Below are positions 54,174-63,826 of a stretch of DNA of 64,000 nucleotides, in pieces. The DNA is from Aquicoccus sp. G2-2. GTDB lineage: Bacteria; Pseudomonadota; Alphaproteobacteria; Rhodobacterales; Rhodobacteraceae. The translations under genes and the position numbers were made by a program. A model generated the notes under the pieces. That model made no database searches and was not told where the DNA came from. It saw only the letters and a list, made by a program, of their open reading frames with translations. The DNA is taken from contig NZ_JAYDCK010000002.1 in NCBI RefSeq assembly GCF_034555965.1, positions 1 to 64,000 on the forward strand, in the 5' to 3' direction. Every line of letters starts with the position of its first letter. Position 1 is the first letter of the stretch.

Positions 54174-55414
54174 GGCAGATCGAACAACTTCAAGCCGTTG
54201 TCGCCTTTGCCTATGGATCGCCGCATTCTGATTGGTACAGGCAAATCTGCGCAGAGCGAGGGGTTCCGCAATGTCCTCGGATCAAGAGCATTGAAGACTT
54301 TGAAGCTCTACCTGTTCTGGATCGTGCGACGCTAAACCGGTTTGCGCCGTTTGAACGTCTGTCTTCTGAGTTGTCCCTTGTCGATGATATCCGCTCCACA
54401 AGCGGCACGTCAGGGCAACCGCCCCTGTTCTACCTGCGTACAACAACCTATCGACATATGGCGCGGCAGTTGGTGGAAGCGGGTGCACGCCGCAAGATTT
54501 ACCTTTGGGGTTATCAGCATGTCATTACCCATGTTGAGAATGACCGGCAAATAGGGTTGCAAACCGTCATCTGTGATCCGCAGCAGTTGATGCATCATCT
54601 TCCCTTGGTCTCGGCCATGAAGGCCGACACGCTGGCTGGCACGCCTTCACTTTTGCTGCTCTTTGGCCAGATGCTTGAGCGCTTGGAAGATCGCTTGCGT
54701 ATTCGCTTCCTGGAACTAACGGGGGAACCAGCCCGTGCCCGGACAGTGCACGCACTTACGCAAGTGTTTCCCTTGGCCAAGATGTTCCATCACTACGCCA
54801 TGGGGGAGATGGGTCAGGAAATTGGCACGCGTAGACCTGATTGCGATTGCCAGCGACCAGGCTACTTCCATCTCAACCCGGCGGGCATTTACTCTGAGAA
54901 GCAGGACGGTGAACTGCTGGTCACGCAGCTCAACGTCCCGACGGCCTTTCCGCTGATCCGCTACAAGACCGGTGACCGCGTGGATTGGCTTAGGCAGGAC
55001 AGTTGTAGCTGCGGCCATGAAGGTATCTCTTTTGAACTCTCAGGCCGGGCCAATGTGGATTTTGTCCGCATCGCCGGAGTGGAACTGCGATATGAAGAGA
55101 TTGCCGCGATTGTCGCCAAGTTCGGAGAGAGTTTCGCGCCCTACACGGCTGTGGAGGTGCGGGAACATATCTCGGGCGGCAAACAGCAAGTCTCCTTGGA
55201 AGTCGCAGTTGTGCCAGCAGAACAGCCGCAATATCCAATCGATCTGCAAGGGCGACTGGCAGAGACCCTTCTTCAAGAGCTCCGACTGTCGGCCACAACG
55301 CGGCTCAGGGACATGGTCGAGGCCGGGCATTTTGCCCGCCCAAGAGTTACGTTATTACCTGAGATTCCGATCAGCACCAAAGCACCGGGCATAAGGTTTG
55401 TCGAAGATCAATAG
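54170..55414 (+). CDS. PaaK-like AMP-binding (adenylate-forming) enzyme
   Basis: A 414-residue protein of the phenylacetate-CoA ligase type. The ATP-binding P-loop STSGTSGQP is at 76-84, YAMGEMGQEIG is the equivalent of the adenine-binding YGxTE motif, and the hinge region reads LIRYKTGDRVDWL, followed by CSCGHEGISFELSGRANVDF. Members activate carboxylic acids as adenylates. The cysteine-rich DCDCQRPGYFH may bind a metal as in related enzymes. The substrate is unknown. It ends the operon and converges with the gene at 55420-57048. Confidence 0.8.
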   Translation: MRQIEQLQAVVAFAYGSPHSDWYRQICAERGVPQCPRIKSIEDFEALPVLDRATLNRFAPFERLSSELSLVDDIRSTSGTSGQPPLFYLRTTTYRHMARQLVEAGARRKIYLWGYQHVITHVENDRQIGLQTVICDPQQLMHHLPLVSAMKADTLAGTPSLLLLFGQMLERLEDRLRIRFLELTGEPARARTVHALTQVFPLAKMFHHYAMGEMGQEIGTRRPDCDCQRPGYFHLNPAGIYSEKQDGELLVTQLNVPTAFPLIRYKTGDRVDWLRQDSCSCGHEGISFELSGRANVDFVRIAGVELRYEEIAAIVAKFGESFAPYTAVEVREHISGGKQQVSLEVAVVPAEQPQYPIDLQGRLAETLLQELRLSATTRLRDMVEAGHFARPRVTLLPEIPISTKAPGIRFVEDQ

Positions 55415-55419
55415 ACCAC

Positions 55420-57048
55420 TCAATCCGCAAAGAGGTAAGGGCGATCCTGGAATCTGGCCAACCGGTATTCGGCTTTGAGGCCCCTGAGCAGAATCTCAAT
55501 CATCTTCTCCTCGCTGAACCGAGCCGACAAATCCTGCACGTAGCTGCGCAAGCGCGGCGACACACCCTCTCGGCGCTGCTCAATCTGCGAATAGGTCTCA
55601 CGAACAATGCTGGGATTCGTGCCCCCGAGTAGCAGTTCTGGCGCATTGCGCGTAAACATCAACTCTTCAAGAAACCCCCAGGGCGCATAAGGCACGTAGT
55701 CGCCGATTGCTGTGTTGCCATAGACAAGGTTCATGATGTCCTGGGCGAAGTAAGGTGTACGCAACCTGTAAACCAAAACCGCATTCTCAAGCTGCTTTGT
55801 TCGGTCTTCGCCCAGAACAATAATCAGATCATCACGCTCAAAGCCGCGAAGCAGATTGCTGGCTAGGTAGGCCGCGCTTTCCGTGTCAAATTCGGTCAGC
55901 ACCTCAGCATTTTGCAGTTTTGCGAATGCCTGAGACACACGAGCAATTGAGGCGTTCAGTTTCTCGTCTCCGGTTTGCCCACCCGACCAATTAAACTGAC
56001 CTGCAAATTCGTGGAGAAACACCATCGCGCGCAATCGCGCCGAGTCTTTGGCGGCATCCGGGCAGGCATAAAGGTTTGTATGCGGTTGAAACAAGAACCC
56101 TGCCATGCCTAAGCTGTCCAGGATGCGCTCGTAAGCATTGCTCGCCTCATCAATCCGGTGATCATGCACCAAGACGTCGGTGAGTACTTCAGGCCGGAAA
56201 ATCGGGACGCCAGCACCCGTCGGGAACGCCCATGTCAACAACGGAACTGAGGCGTCTCTCCCATAACACTCCGACCCATTCAACAAAGCCCAACCAGGTC
56301 CTGCGACCTGACCGCCGAGCCGACCGTGCTCACGGATCGCTTTGGTGATCCGTGCTGAAGGTTGGTCAAAGACACCCAAATCATAATCAACGGCATCCGG
56401 AGCGGACAGCGCCTGCCAGGAGGGCATTTCGCACTCGGTATCCTTTGCCTTGAAGCAGCGCCAACGCGCCTCGGCCTGCTCAAGGGAGCGAACAGCCTCA
56501 GCCTGATAGGCTTCAACACCGCCGATGAAATGCGCAAAACTGCTGCGCCCGAAATGATACTCCAGACCTTTGTAGGATACCTCATTTGCCGTGGCGGACA
56601 GCACAACCCTCAATTCATCGAGATAGGACAGATGCGCTTCGATCGTGCGTTCTAGCTGAGCCTGATAGGCTTCCACCCGATCCCTGCCAGTGTCGCCCAA
56701 GAGAGCCCGGCGCCGACTCTCAAGAGCCCGCATTTCCGAAAGATACGCCGTTGGATATAGCGTGGTCGCAATGCGTTCTCTTTGTGCGTCACTGTATTGA
56801 TCTGCAAACCGCAAAATTTCCGCCCGCGACGCCTCCAGGGCTGAAACCGCCTTGTCCATGTCGTCCAGATTCACACCGGGCCAGGCATAAAGCGGATCGA
56901 CCTGCACGAGTCGGATATAGCGTTCTAGCAGGTGTCCTTCGGACGTATTCTGCGCATCTGCATTTCCCCCTATAACAGACAGCAGAACCAGCAGTGCACC
57001 CCAAACACCAAAGCGCGATACCGGGAACATAGGGATTCCGCCGATCAT
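55420..57048 (-). CDS. Hypothetical exported protein
   Basis: A 542-residue protein with a signal peptide (VWGALLVLLSVIGGNADAQ; the true start may be the methionine at 57030). The rest is mainly helical, with ALESRRRALLGDTGRDRVEA, GPGWALLNGSECYGRDASVP and FLHEFAGQFNWSGGQTGDEK. I recognise no family. It follows the methyltransferase gene with no gap (TAGATG), so it belongs to the operon running from 60132 down to 55420. Confidence 0.7.
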   Translation of the reverse strand: MIGGIPMFPVSRFGVWGALLVLLSVIGGNADAQNTSEGHLLERYIRLVQVDPLYAWPGVNLDDMDKAVSALEASRAEILRFADQYSDAQRERIATTLYPTAYLSEMRALESRRRALLGDTGRDRVEAYQAQLERTIEAHLSYLDELRVVLSATANEVSYKGLEYHFGRSSFAHFIGGVEAYQAEAVRSLEQAEARWRCFKAKDTECEMPSWQALSAPDAVDYDLGVFDQPSARITKAIREHGRLGGQVAGPGWALLNGSECYGRDASVPLLTWAFPTGAGVPIFRPEVLTDVLVHDHRIDEASNAYERILDSLGMAGFLFQPHTNLYACPDAAKDSARLRAMVFLHEFAGQFNWSGGQTGDEKLNASIARVSQAFAKLQNAEVLTEFDTESAAYLASNLLRGFERDDLIIVLGEDRTKQLENAVLVYRLRTPYFAQDIMNLVYGNTAIGDYVPYAPWGFLEELMFTRNAPELLLGGTNPSIVRETYSQIEQRREGVSPRLRSYVQDLSARFSEEKMIEILLRGLKAEYRLARFQDRPYLFAD

Positions 57049-57705
57049 CTAAACAAGCTTCTTCAGCGAGACGACGACGGCCTTGGCCGAGGAATATCGA
57101 TTGTCCATCATGTCAAACACTTCTGTAACCCGTTCGACCTGCCAGTTCAGACTTTCACTTTTGTTCAGCAATTGGCTGAATCCGGCCTCGTTTAACAGCT
57201 TGGTATTCAGCGAAAACACCATTCTCCCGGATGCCTTAAGTATGCGGTTCAGTTCTGGAAAAACCGAGGCGTCCACATGGCCAACGGTGAATATTCCCGA
57301 GGCAACAATCGCATCGAAGAAATTGTCCTCGAATGAAAGTCGATCTCCCAGATATCCCAGATGATAGGATTGGTAGAGCCCTTTAGCCTTCGCCTTGCCG
57401 AGCATGTTCTCGGACGGATCAAGGGCGGAAAGGTTCTGAAAACTCACCGCCTTGAGCGCCTCACCAATCAGGCCAGTGCCGGCACCTACATCCAATATGG
57501 AGGCATTTTTGTCACTGACGAGTTCCAAGCATGCTTTCGCAACCGCGCCTGGTTGGGCTGAGTTGCGCTCTTTCGCATGTGCATCGTAGGAGAGGGCCCA
57601 TTGGTCGTATACTTGCGTCAGATTTTCACGTGTTTCGGCCTGATAGCTTTTCTTCAGCAATTCTAGGTTTTCATTCATTTCGGTCTTGTCATCCATTTCG
57701 GTCAT
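57049..57705 (-). CDS. Class I SAM-dependent methyltransferase
   Basis: A 218-residue protein with Rossmann motif I ILDVGAGTGLIGEAL, motif II LSALDPSENMLGKAKAKG, and a DAIVASGIFTVGHV post-motif. The opening YDQWALSYDAH is shared with Williams-Beuren-type methyltransferases and those acting on small metabolites. Its substrate is unknown. It lies between the spermidine-synthase-like fusion gene (24 bases upstream) and the exported hypothetical gene. Confidence 0.85.
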   Translation of the reverse strand: MTEMDDKTEMNENLELLKKSYQAETRENLTQVYDQWALSYDAHAKERNSAQPGAVAKACLELVSDKNASILDVGAGTGLIGEALKAVSFQNLSALDPSENMLGKAKAKGLYQSYHLGYLGDRLSFEDNFFDAIVASGIFTVGHVDASVFPELNRILKASGRMVFSLNTKLLNEAGFSQLLNKSESLNWQVERVTEVFDMMDNRYSSAKAVVVSLKKLV

Positions 57706-57729
57706 GGTTCGATCCTATACTTCTTTACC

Positions 57730-60132
57730 CTATTCACACCCGCTGAATTTCAGATAGCTCATCCGCGCAATCATCCGGCAATTCTCTTTCCAGGATTGCC
57801 GCCCAGTGGAGAACTGGCGCTGTCGCTCGATATTGGCCACCAGCACTTCAGATAAGGCCTCCGTTGTCGCCCGCTTATCCGCATTGCGCGCCACCACGAA
57901 CTCGATCAGTGGACGGTCCAGTGTGTTTATCTCATCGGTATTTCGCGCGAAGAAAGCCGTGCTAAAAGACACTTCCAAAGCGCTCAAGCTTGTCGCAAAA
58001 TCCTGCACAAGACCATGCTTCGCAAGCAATTCATCAAAACCCAGGTTTTCGAAACGCGTCATCGTCACCGAGCGCGGCTGATAGATCAGCGGATGATCGG
58101 CGCAAATCGCGTTGTAGTAAGACGCGGTCATCACAAAATACCGGCAATGCTCGAAACTCGCCTCCAGCGTGTTAAGCATGATTGCGATCCCCTCTCGGTC
58201 AATATCAAGATCGAACCACGTTGAGTAAACCCCTTTCTCCGCAAGACGCGATTTGGCCAGCACCAGAAAATCCGCGGTATATAGCTTGGAGGCAGCGTAG
58301 TATTTCGGGCTCGTCACCGTGTTGACGATGGCATCGTAGCGGCGCCCGGATCCCAACAGCACAGACAGTCCATCCTGAAGCACGACCTCTACGTTGGGAC
58401 GCTCCATGACATTTCGGTTTTCTGGCACAAAATGAGCTGGAATGTTCAAGATCGCGGGATTGATTTCCACAATGCGTGTGTGCCCAAAAACACGCGCCGT
58501 CGCACCTCCGGATATTCCCGTGCCAAGCCCCAAGACCAACGCCCGATCCGTGTTTTCCGTAAAGAGCGCGGGCGTGGCGCCCACCATGGTCTCGTGCAGA
58601 TCAGATTTGCCACCGGGGCCAAAGCTCAGGCTGTGATATCCGTTGAACACAAGCGACCGGCTTCCATCTCGGAAAGACAGAACAGACGCACTCTGGTCGT
58701 AGGCTTTGTAAGTAGCCACCTTGTCGAAGTCCCGAAGGCGGTTCTTCAATTGCTCGGTCTGCGCCAAAATGCGGTAGCCCAGAAGAAGCTCGACCCTGGG
58801 CCATGTCTGTATCGCTGCAAAGCTCAACGCGAGGGCAATCACAGCGCCTTTCAAGAATGATGCAAGTGCTGGTCGCCTACCGGCCGCAATAACGCCCGCG
58901 ACAAGCAGAATGCTTGCCAATACCAGGCCGATCTGAGGGAGATCAAGGATCCGATAGAGGAGCATAAACATCGCCAGCGCGCCCAGACCATTGCCCAAGC
59001 TGGAAATGGCAAGCAGCCGCCCGGAGGCGCGTACCTCATTCTGTCTGTGGGCCGCAACCGCCAGTGGCAGGAGCGACCCAAACAAGACAAACAGCGGCAA
59101 AGGGAACCCCGACAAGAGAATTGTCTTGGCCAGGGTTTCACCCTGATCACCAAGATCCAACACCGCAAGCCAAGACCAGATCTGCACCAATGCAGGCACG
59201 AAGACCAGTAGCGCGAGGACAAAGAGTGCCGACAAGAACGGCACATGTTCAAAACGGATCAAACGACGTGACGACATCCATGCGCCTATAGCCACACCCG
59301 CAATCGCCGAGGACAGGATAATAGCGAAGTTTTCCTGCAACGGTCCAAAGATCGAGAACGACAGGCGCAGCACAAACAGCTGAAACATGCCGCTGGCGAA
59401 GCTTGTCAAAAACAAGGCAAGAGCAATCCGTTTTTGGACAGGGGTCGATGGACTGTCGGATGACTTCTGCGCCGGTGCCCGATGCCAAATCAAGAGCGCT
59501 CCACCGATGATCAGATTGATACATCCGATCAGGTAAAAGGTGATTTGCAAACCGAGCGATCGAAACAGGATGAACTCGATGGCCAGAACGCTGGTGAAAG
59601 CTCCAAGGTTGTAGAGGCCATAGATGCGGGGGAAAATCTCCCTTTTGCTTTCGCGCGAAGTCTTAGCGTAAGCCGCAAAGAGCGGCACACATGTGCCGGT
59701 CAAAAAGGCCGGCAAGCCCAACAGTAGAGTGATCTTAGCCTCATTTACCCAAGGATGGAGCCCAAACGCAGCAATCTCAAAACCCCAACTGGATAATACT
59801 GTGGCTGCAATGATCGCGTAGATACCAATCGCAATCTCGACGACCGCCAGCCAGCGCACGAACCTCAGACTCTGCCAGGCACCAAAGGCCAGGCCCAAGA
59901 ATACCGCGCAGAGGATCACGCCAGCAATCGCAAAACTGTCGCCAAAGTAGTTGGAAAAGAGCCGGATAAGGAGGACTTCGTAAGCAAGGCCGCACGCGCC
60001 GGAGAGCGTCGCGAGTAGCGAAATCAAGGAAAGGCGTGCAAGAGGCTGCGCGCTGCCAAGTCCCGATACTCGTGCTGTTTTTGCCCGCGCTGACACGCTT
60101 GAAACCCTCCGCTCTCTGTGTATTCCCATCAT
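57730..60132 (-). CDS. Membrane-anchored spermidine synthase-like fusion protein
   Basis: An 800-residue protein with about 14 hydrophobic segments in residues 30-450 (LSLISLLATLSGACGLAYEV; AIAGVILCAVFLGLAFGAW). The C-terminal part is spermidine-synthase-like, with a nucleotide-binding segment ALVLGLGTGISGGATARVF and VEINPAIL (about 545-575), and DAIVNTVTSPKYY following it. Such fusions are common but their aminopropyl-transfer activity is mostly untested. It begins the operon with the methyltransferase and exported protein. Confidence 0.82.
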   Translation of the reverse strand: MMGIHRERRVSSVSARAKTARVSGLGSAQPLARLSLISLLATLSGACGLAYEVLLIRLFSNYFGDSFAIAGVILCAVFLGLAFGAWQSLRFVRWLAVVEIAIGIYAIIAATVLSSWGFEIAAFGLHPWVNEAKITLLLGLPAFLTGTCVPLFAAYAKTSRESKREIFPRIYGLYNLGAFTSVLAIEFILFRSLGLQITFYLIGCINLIIGGALLIWHRAPAQKSSDSPSTPVQKRIALALFLTSFASGMFQLFVLRLSFSIFGPLQENFAIILSSAIAGVAIGAWMSSRRLIRFEHVPFLSALFVLALLVFVPALVQIWSWLAVLDLGDQGETLAKTILLSGFPLPLFVLFGSLLPLAVAAHRQNEVRASGRLLAISSLGNGLGALAMFMLLYRILDLPQIGLVLASILLVAGVIAAGRRPALASFLKGAVIALALSFAAIQTWPRVELLLGYRILAQTEQLKNRLRDFDKVATYKAYDQSASVLSFRDGSRSLVFNGYHSLSFGPGGKSDLHETMVGATPALFTENTDRALVLGLGTGISGGATARVFGHTRIVEINPAILNIPAHFVPENRNVMERPNVEVVLQDGLSVLLGSGRRYDAIVNTVTSPKYYAASKLYTADFLVLAKSRLAEKGVYSTWFDLDIDREGIAIMLNTLEASFEHCRYFVMTASYYNAICADHPLIYQPRSVTMTRFENLGFDELLAKHGLVQDFATSLSALEVSFSTAFFARNTDEINTLDRPLIEFVVARNADKRATTEALSEVLVANIERQRQFSTGRQSWKENCRMIARMSYLKFSGCE

Positions 60133-60236
60133 GTGTGCAATAATGGGTTTTTAGCGACGGCGAAAGGCCAACTCACCAGCGCTGATAGTCCACAGCCGAC
60201 CAATGTCGCGGAAATACCCACGCTAGGGCAAAAACG

Positions 60237-60669
60237 ATGACCATCCAACACCGAGTCCTTGATGATCGGCTACGCCTCGCCGCAGCAGGAGGTACTACCA
60301 GCAAGCGGCAGACCGTGCATGATGTTGCAATGGATCACGTCGAGGAAACACTCCGCGCGTCGGACGGTGGCTTTGCCCATGCAAAGCTCAGAGGGCATCG
60401 TGACAGAAGACTGTCTGTAGGCATCGATATTGGCAAAGACGTGTTTCACTTGGTTGGCTTTGATCATGATGGGCAGCTTGTGCTGCGCAAGAAGATCAAA
60501 CGGCTGGCACTCGTGTCGACATTTGAACAATTGCCACCCAGTATCGTCGGCCTGGAAGCTTGCTTGAGCGCACACTTTGTAAGTCGGACATTGCGAGGGA
60601 TGGGGTTTGAGCCTCGGATCATTCCCGCGATTTACGTAAAGCCTTTCAACAAAGGGCAGAAGAACGATT
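60237..60669 (+). pseudogene. IS110 transposase, N-terminal part (copy 4)
   Basis: The frame contains the IS110 N-terminal RuvC-like segment: VGIDIGKDVFHLVGFD, VGLEACLSAHFVSRTLRG and IPAIYVKPFNKGQKND. It is cut after KND by the left end of an IS6 element at 60670. The start is uncertain; the IS110 core begins near 60415. The matching C-terminal half lies at 62559-63316. Confidence 0.8.
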
Positions 60670-61496
60670 GGTTCTGTCGCAAAGTTTTGTCTGTTGGGGT
60701 GTGTGGCGGAAATATGTTAGCCGGTGGTTTCTGAGTTTGAAGGCGAGCAACCAACCGTGACCATTGATTTCAAGGGAAGCCAATACCCAAAGCCTGTGAT
60801 CCTATACGCCGTGTTCTTCTATGTTCGATATGCGGTTTCTTACCGAGATTTGGAAGAAATCATGGCCGAACGCGAGGTTGAAGTCGACCATGCTACGCTG
60901 AACCGCTGGGTCGTAAAGTTCTCGCCGCTGATCGCTACAAATGCTCAGGCCCGAAAGAAGCCAACAGCGATTTCTTGGCGGATGGACGAAACCTACATCA
61001 GGGTTCGGGGCAAATGGACCTATCTGTACCGTGCAGTTGAGCGTGACGGGCAAACCCTTGATTTCATGCTGTCAGAGCGACGTGACACCGCCGCCGCGCG
61101 AAGGTTTTTCAAGCGAGCTGTGGTTACAAACGGTATCCCGGACCGTATTGCCATCGACAAAAGCGGCGCCAACTTGGCCGGTCTTCAAAGCCTTAATATT
61201 ATCCTTAAGTTCACGAACGCTGGACGGATTATCAACATCGTCCAATCCAAATATCTGAACAATATCGTTGAGCAGGATCATCGGTTCATCAAGCGAGTTA
61301 CGCGGCCTATGTTGGGCTTCAAGGCTTTCCATTCCATAGCCGCGACGTTAGCGGGGATTGAGGTTGCCCACATGATCCGCAAGGAACAGCTAGGCCAAAC
61401 AGGGCTCTCAGCCTTCAACCAGCTTGCCGCCCTCGCTGGATAACTGTGTCCAGCGACCACACGTATTTATGCAGTACGAAACTTTGCGACAGAACC
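60670..61496 (+). mobile_element. IS6 family element
   Basis: An 827-bp element bounded by GGTTCTGTCGCAAAG (60670-60684) and its complement CTTTGCGACAGAACC (61482-61496). The flanking 8 bases differ (GAACGATT, CGCGTTCT), so the two ends were not made by one simple insertion; an adjacent deletion or rearrangement is likely. A remnant with the same end lies at 11034. Confidence 0.9.
60724..61443 (+). CDS. IS6 family transposase
   Basis: A 239-residue DDE transposase: WRMDETYIRVRGKWTYLYRA (first D), DRIAIDKSGANL (second D) and NNIVEQDHRFIKRVTRPMLG (E). It starts at a GTG at 60724. It looks complete and could be active. Confidence 0.92.
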   Translation: MVSEFEGEQPTVTIDFKGSQYPKPVILYAVFFYVRYAVSYRDLEEIMAEREVEVDHATLNRWVVKFSPLIATNAQARKKPTAISWRMDETYIRVRGKWTYLYRAVERDGQTLDFMLSERRDTAAARRFFKRAVVTNGIPDRIAIDKSGANLAGLQSLNIILKFTNAGRIINIVQSKYLNNIVEQDHRFIKRVTRPMLGFKAFHSIAATLAGIEVAHMIRKEQLGQTGLSAFNQLAALAG

Positions 61497-61497
61497 C

Positions 61498-62466
61498 GCG
61501 TTCTTCCATGAATGGCTTGTTGAACAGCGCAACGCGTCCGTCCATACGGTCCGATCCTACCGCGATACATGGCGGCTGTTCCTGAGGTTCACCGCACAGC
61601 GCGCGAAAATGACGGTTGCGAAGATAACGCTGGCCGATCTGACTGCCAGCGATGTTGTTGCCTTCCTGAGGTACGCTGAACAGGAGCGCGGCGGCACGAT
61701 TGGCACACGCAACTGCCGGCTTGCAGCGATCCGCAGCTTCTTCAACTTCGTAGCGACCAGAGATCCCGCAGCAATCGCTCAATGCTCGGAAATCCTCAAC
61801 ATCCCGGTCAAACGGGCACCGGTATCGGAACCTTGCTATCTGGAACCGACGGAAATAGCAGCGATCCTTGCCCAACCAGACCGTTCGACCGTTGAGGGCA
61901 TGCGCGATCACGCGCTGCTCTTGTTCCTTTGCAACAGCGGGGCCCGAATACAGGAAGCGCTCGATCTGTGCCCCGATATGATCCGGTTCGATAGCCCAGG
62001 TTGCGTGCGCCTGACGGGCAAGGGCCGCAAGGAACGAATTTGCCCGCTCTGGCCGGAAACCATGCTACTGTTGGAAAAGCTGTTGGAGCGAAAACCGCGA
62101 GCATTGGACCAGCGGCTGTTCGTGAACCGCTATGGAGAGCCGCTCAGCGCCTCGGGCGTCCGGTTCAAGCTGGCGACTTATGTGAAGGCCGCGGCAGAAA
62201 CCGTGCCATCGTTGCGCACCAAGCATGTGACGCCGCACAGCTTCCGCCACGCCACCGCCGTCCACCTTGTCTCGGCAGGCGTCGACGTCACGGTCATCCG
62301 CAGCTGGCTTGGCCACGTGAGCCTCGACACCACCAACCACTACGCAAAGGCCAATCTGGAAACGAAGCGAAAGGCACTGCAACAGGTCAGTCCTCCGGCG
62401 GCGGGAGTTCATCCACCGTCATGGAAACGGGATGCGACCCTGCTCGCCTGGCTCGATACGCTCTGA
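61498..62466 (+). pseudogene. Tyrosine recombinase, 5'-truncated by IS6
   Basis: The frame is open from the IS6 right end (AFFHEWLVEQRNASVHTVRS, an N-terminal core-binding domain) and continues through the catalytic domain: GARIQEALDL (first R), LTGKGRKERI (K), TPHSFRHATAVHL (HxxR), WLGHVSLDTTNHY (H and Y). It ends LLAWLDTL at 62466. A methionine at 61609 could start a shorter 285-residue product without the first SAM-like helices. It resembles the recombinases found in groups of three (RIT elements), but no partners are left here. Confidence 0.8.
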
Positions 62467-62558
62467 AATAATGCGGAGGAACGTGGATGGAAACGCCTCA
62501 AAACAGCACATCTCCGCACCTTCCGCCGCATTATGGCCACCTGATGATAAGTTAAGCG

Positions 62559-63316
62559 GAAAAGAATGATGCGGCTGATGCGGAGGCGATCTGCGAGGCT
62601 GTTACGCGCCCGAATATGCACTTTGTAGCCATAAAAAGTGTCGATCAGCAGGCGGCCATGATGCTGCACCGGACCCGTGACCTTCTCGTACGGCAGCGCA
62701 CAATGCTGATAAATGCACTGCGCGCGCATATGGCTGAACTGGGGATCATTGCACCGCGGAGGCCTCAGAATGTTCTCGGGTTGATCCAGCAACTCGAAGG
62801 GGACAGCAACGACGGGATCACCGAGGTCGCCAGATCTGCTTTGCTGGGCCTGGTCGATCAACTCGCCAACCTGACACAAGAAATCCGTACACTTGATCGC
62901 AAGATCCTTGCACGGCACCGGTCCAGCGAGACCAGCCAGCGATTGGCGACCATTCCGGGAGTTGGAGTACTGACCGCGACAGCGATGGCTGCTTCGGTTA
63001 CGGACCCCTCGCTCTTCCGATCCGGACGCCAGTTCGCAGCCTTTCTCGGATTGGTTCCCCGGCAAAATTCATCCGGTGGCGAAGAGCGGTTGGGTCGGAT
63101 TACCAAAATGGGAGACGGATATTTGCGTAAACTCCTCGTGTTTGGGCCACAGCTATTCTGAGGCGTGTTGCCGATACGCAAACGCGAACCGCGAATTGGA
63201 TCCGCAGCCTGCTAGAACGCAAGACCCCTCGATTGGTCAGTGTCGCAATGGCCAACAAAACTGCTCGGATCGTATGGGCGCTCTTGGCGAGAGGAGGAAC
63301 CTATCGAGCCGCATGA
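62559..63316 (+). pseudogene. IS110 transposase, C-terminal part with frameshift (copy 4)
   Basis: The frame resumes with EKNDAADAEAICEAVTRPNM and has LATIPGVGVLTATAMAA and FAAFLGLVPRQNSSGGEE. At a run of three G's (63144-63146) it slips and stops at 63161. One more G would give LLVFGATAILRRVADTQT, then VAMANKTARIVWALLARGG, to a TGA at 63314. Together with 60237-60669 this was one IS110, split by the IS6 and recombinase insert. Confidence 0.8.
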
Positions 63317-63370
63317 ACAGTGGACAGCGCTACATTGTTTACGCAGCACACTGAGATGCAAGGTAAGCCT

Positions 63371-63499
63371 CCGGGGACGGCCGTCTGATCTCGGGATCGA
63401 TCCGATGGTAAGTCCGACCTTATGTCCGACTTTATCAACCGCCCTCAAATCGAAGTTCTTTCCGCCGCTGACGGTGATCGCCGCCGGTATTGGCCAGAT
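63371..63499 (+). repeat. 129-bp inverted repeat of an IS66 end (right copy)
   Basis: This stretch is identical to the complement of 45256-45384. It spans the IS66 leader and the first 26 codons of tnpA. Confidence 0.9.
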
Positions 63500-63826
63500 G
63501 ATGATAAACTGCGCATTGTGGAGGAAAGCTTTATCGGCCACCGTCAAGCGGCAGCCACAGCGCGGCGGCATGGCATTTGCCGGTCGCTGCTGACAACCTG
63601 GCGGCGGCAGTATCGAAACGGTGAGCTTGGGTCTTCTCGCCCGGTATCGTTCGCGCCGGTGACCGTGACGAAAGCGCCCGCGCCGCAAACCAATTCAGTC
63701 GATCCCTGTCCGCCTCCGGGCTGTCAGGTTGAGATAGCCCTGCCGAACGGGCGCCGGGTCACCGTGCCGGTGGGCGTGGAGCCCGAAGCGCTTGCGCGGA
63801 TCCTGGCAGTGGTGGACGGGCAATGA
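63422..63826 (+). CDS. IS66 family TnpA
   Basis: A 134-residue helix-turn-helix accessory protein (KLRIVEESFIGHRQAAATAR; CRSLLTTWRRQYRNGELG; QVEIALPNGRRVTVPVGVEP). It is complete, and its stop overlaps tnpB as ATGA. Confidence 0.9.
   Translation: MSDFINRPQIEVLSAADGDRRRYWPDDDKLRIVEESFIGHRQAAATARRHGICRSLLTTWRRQYRNGELGSSRPVSFAPVTVTKAPAPQTNSVDPCPPPGCQVEIALPNGRRVTVPVGVEPEALARILAVVDGQ

Noticed and set aside
60662-61504. 8-bp target duplication around the IS6 element
   Set aside because: The flanks GAACGATT and CGCGTTCT do not match, so no duplication is claimed.
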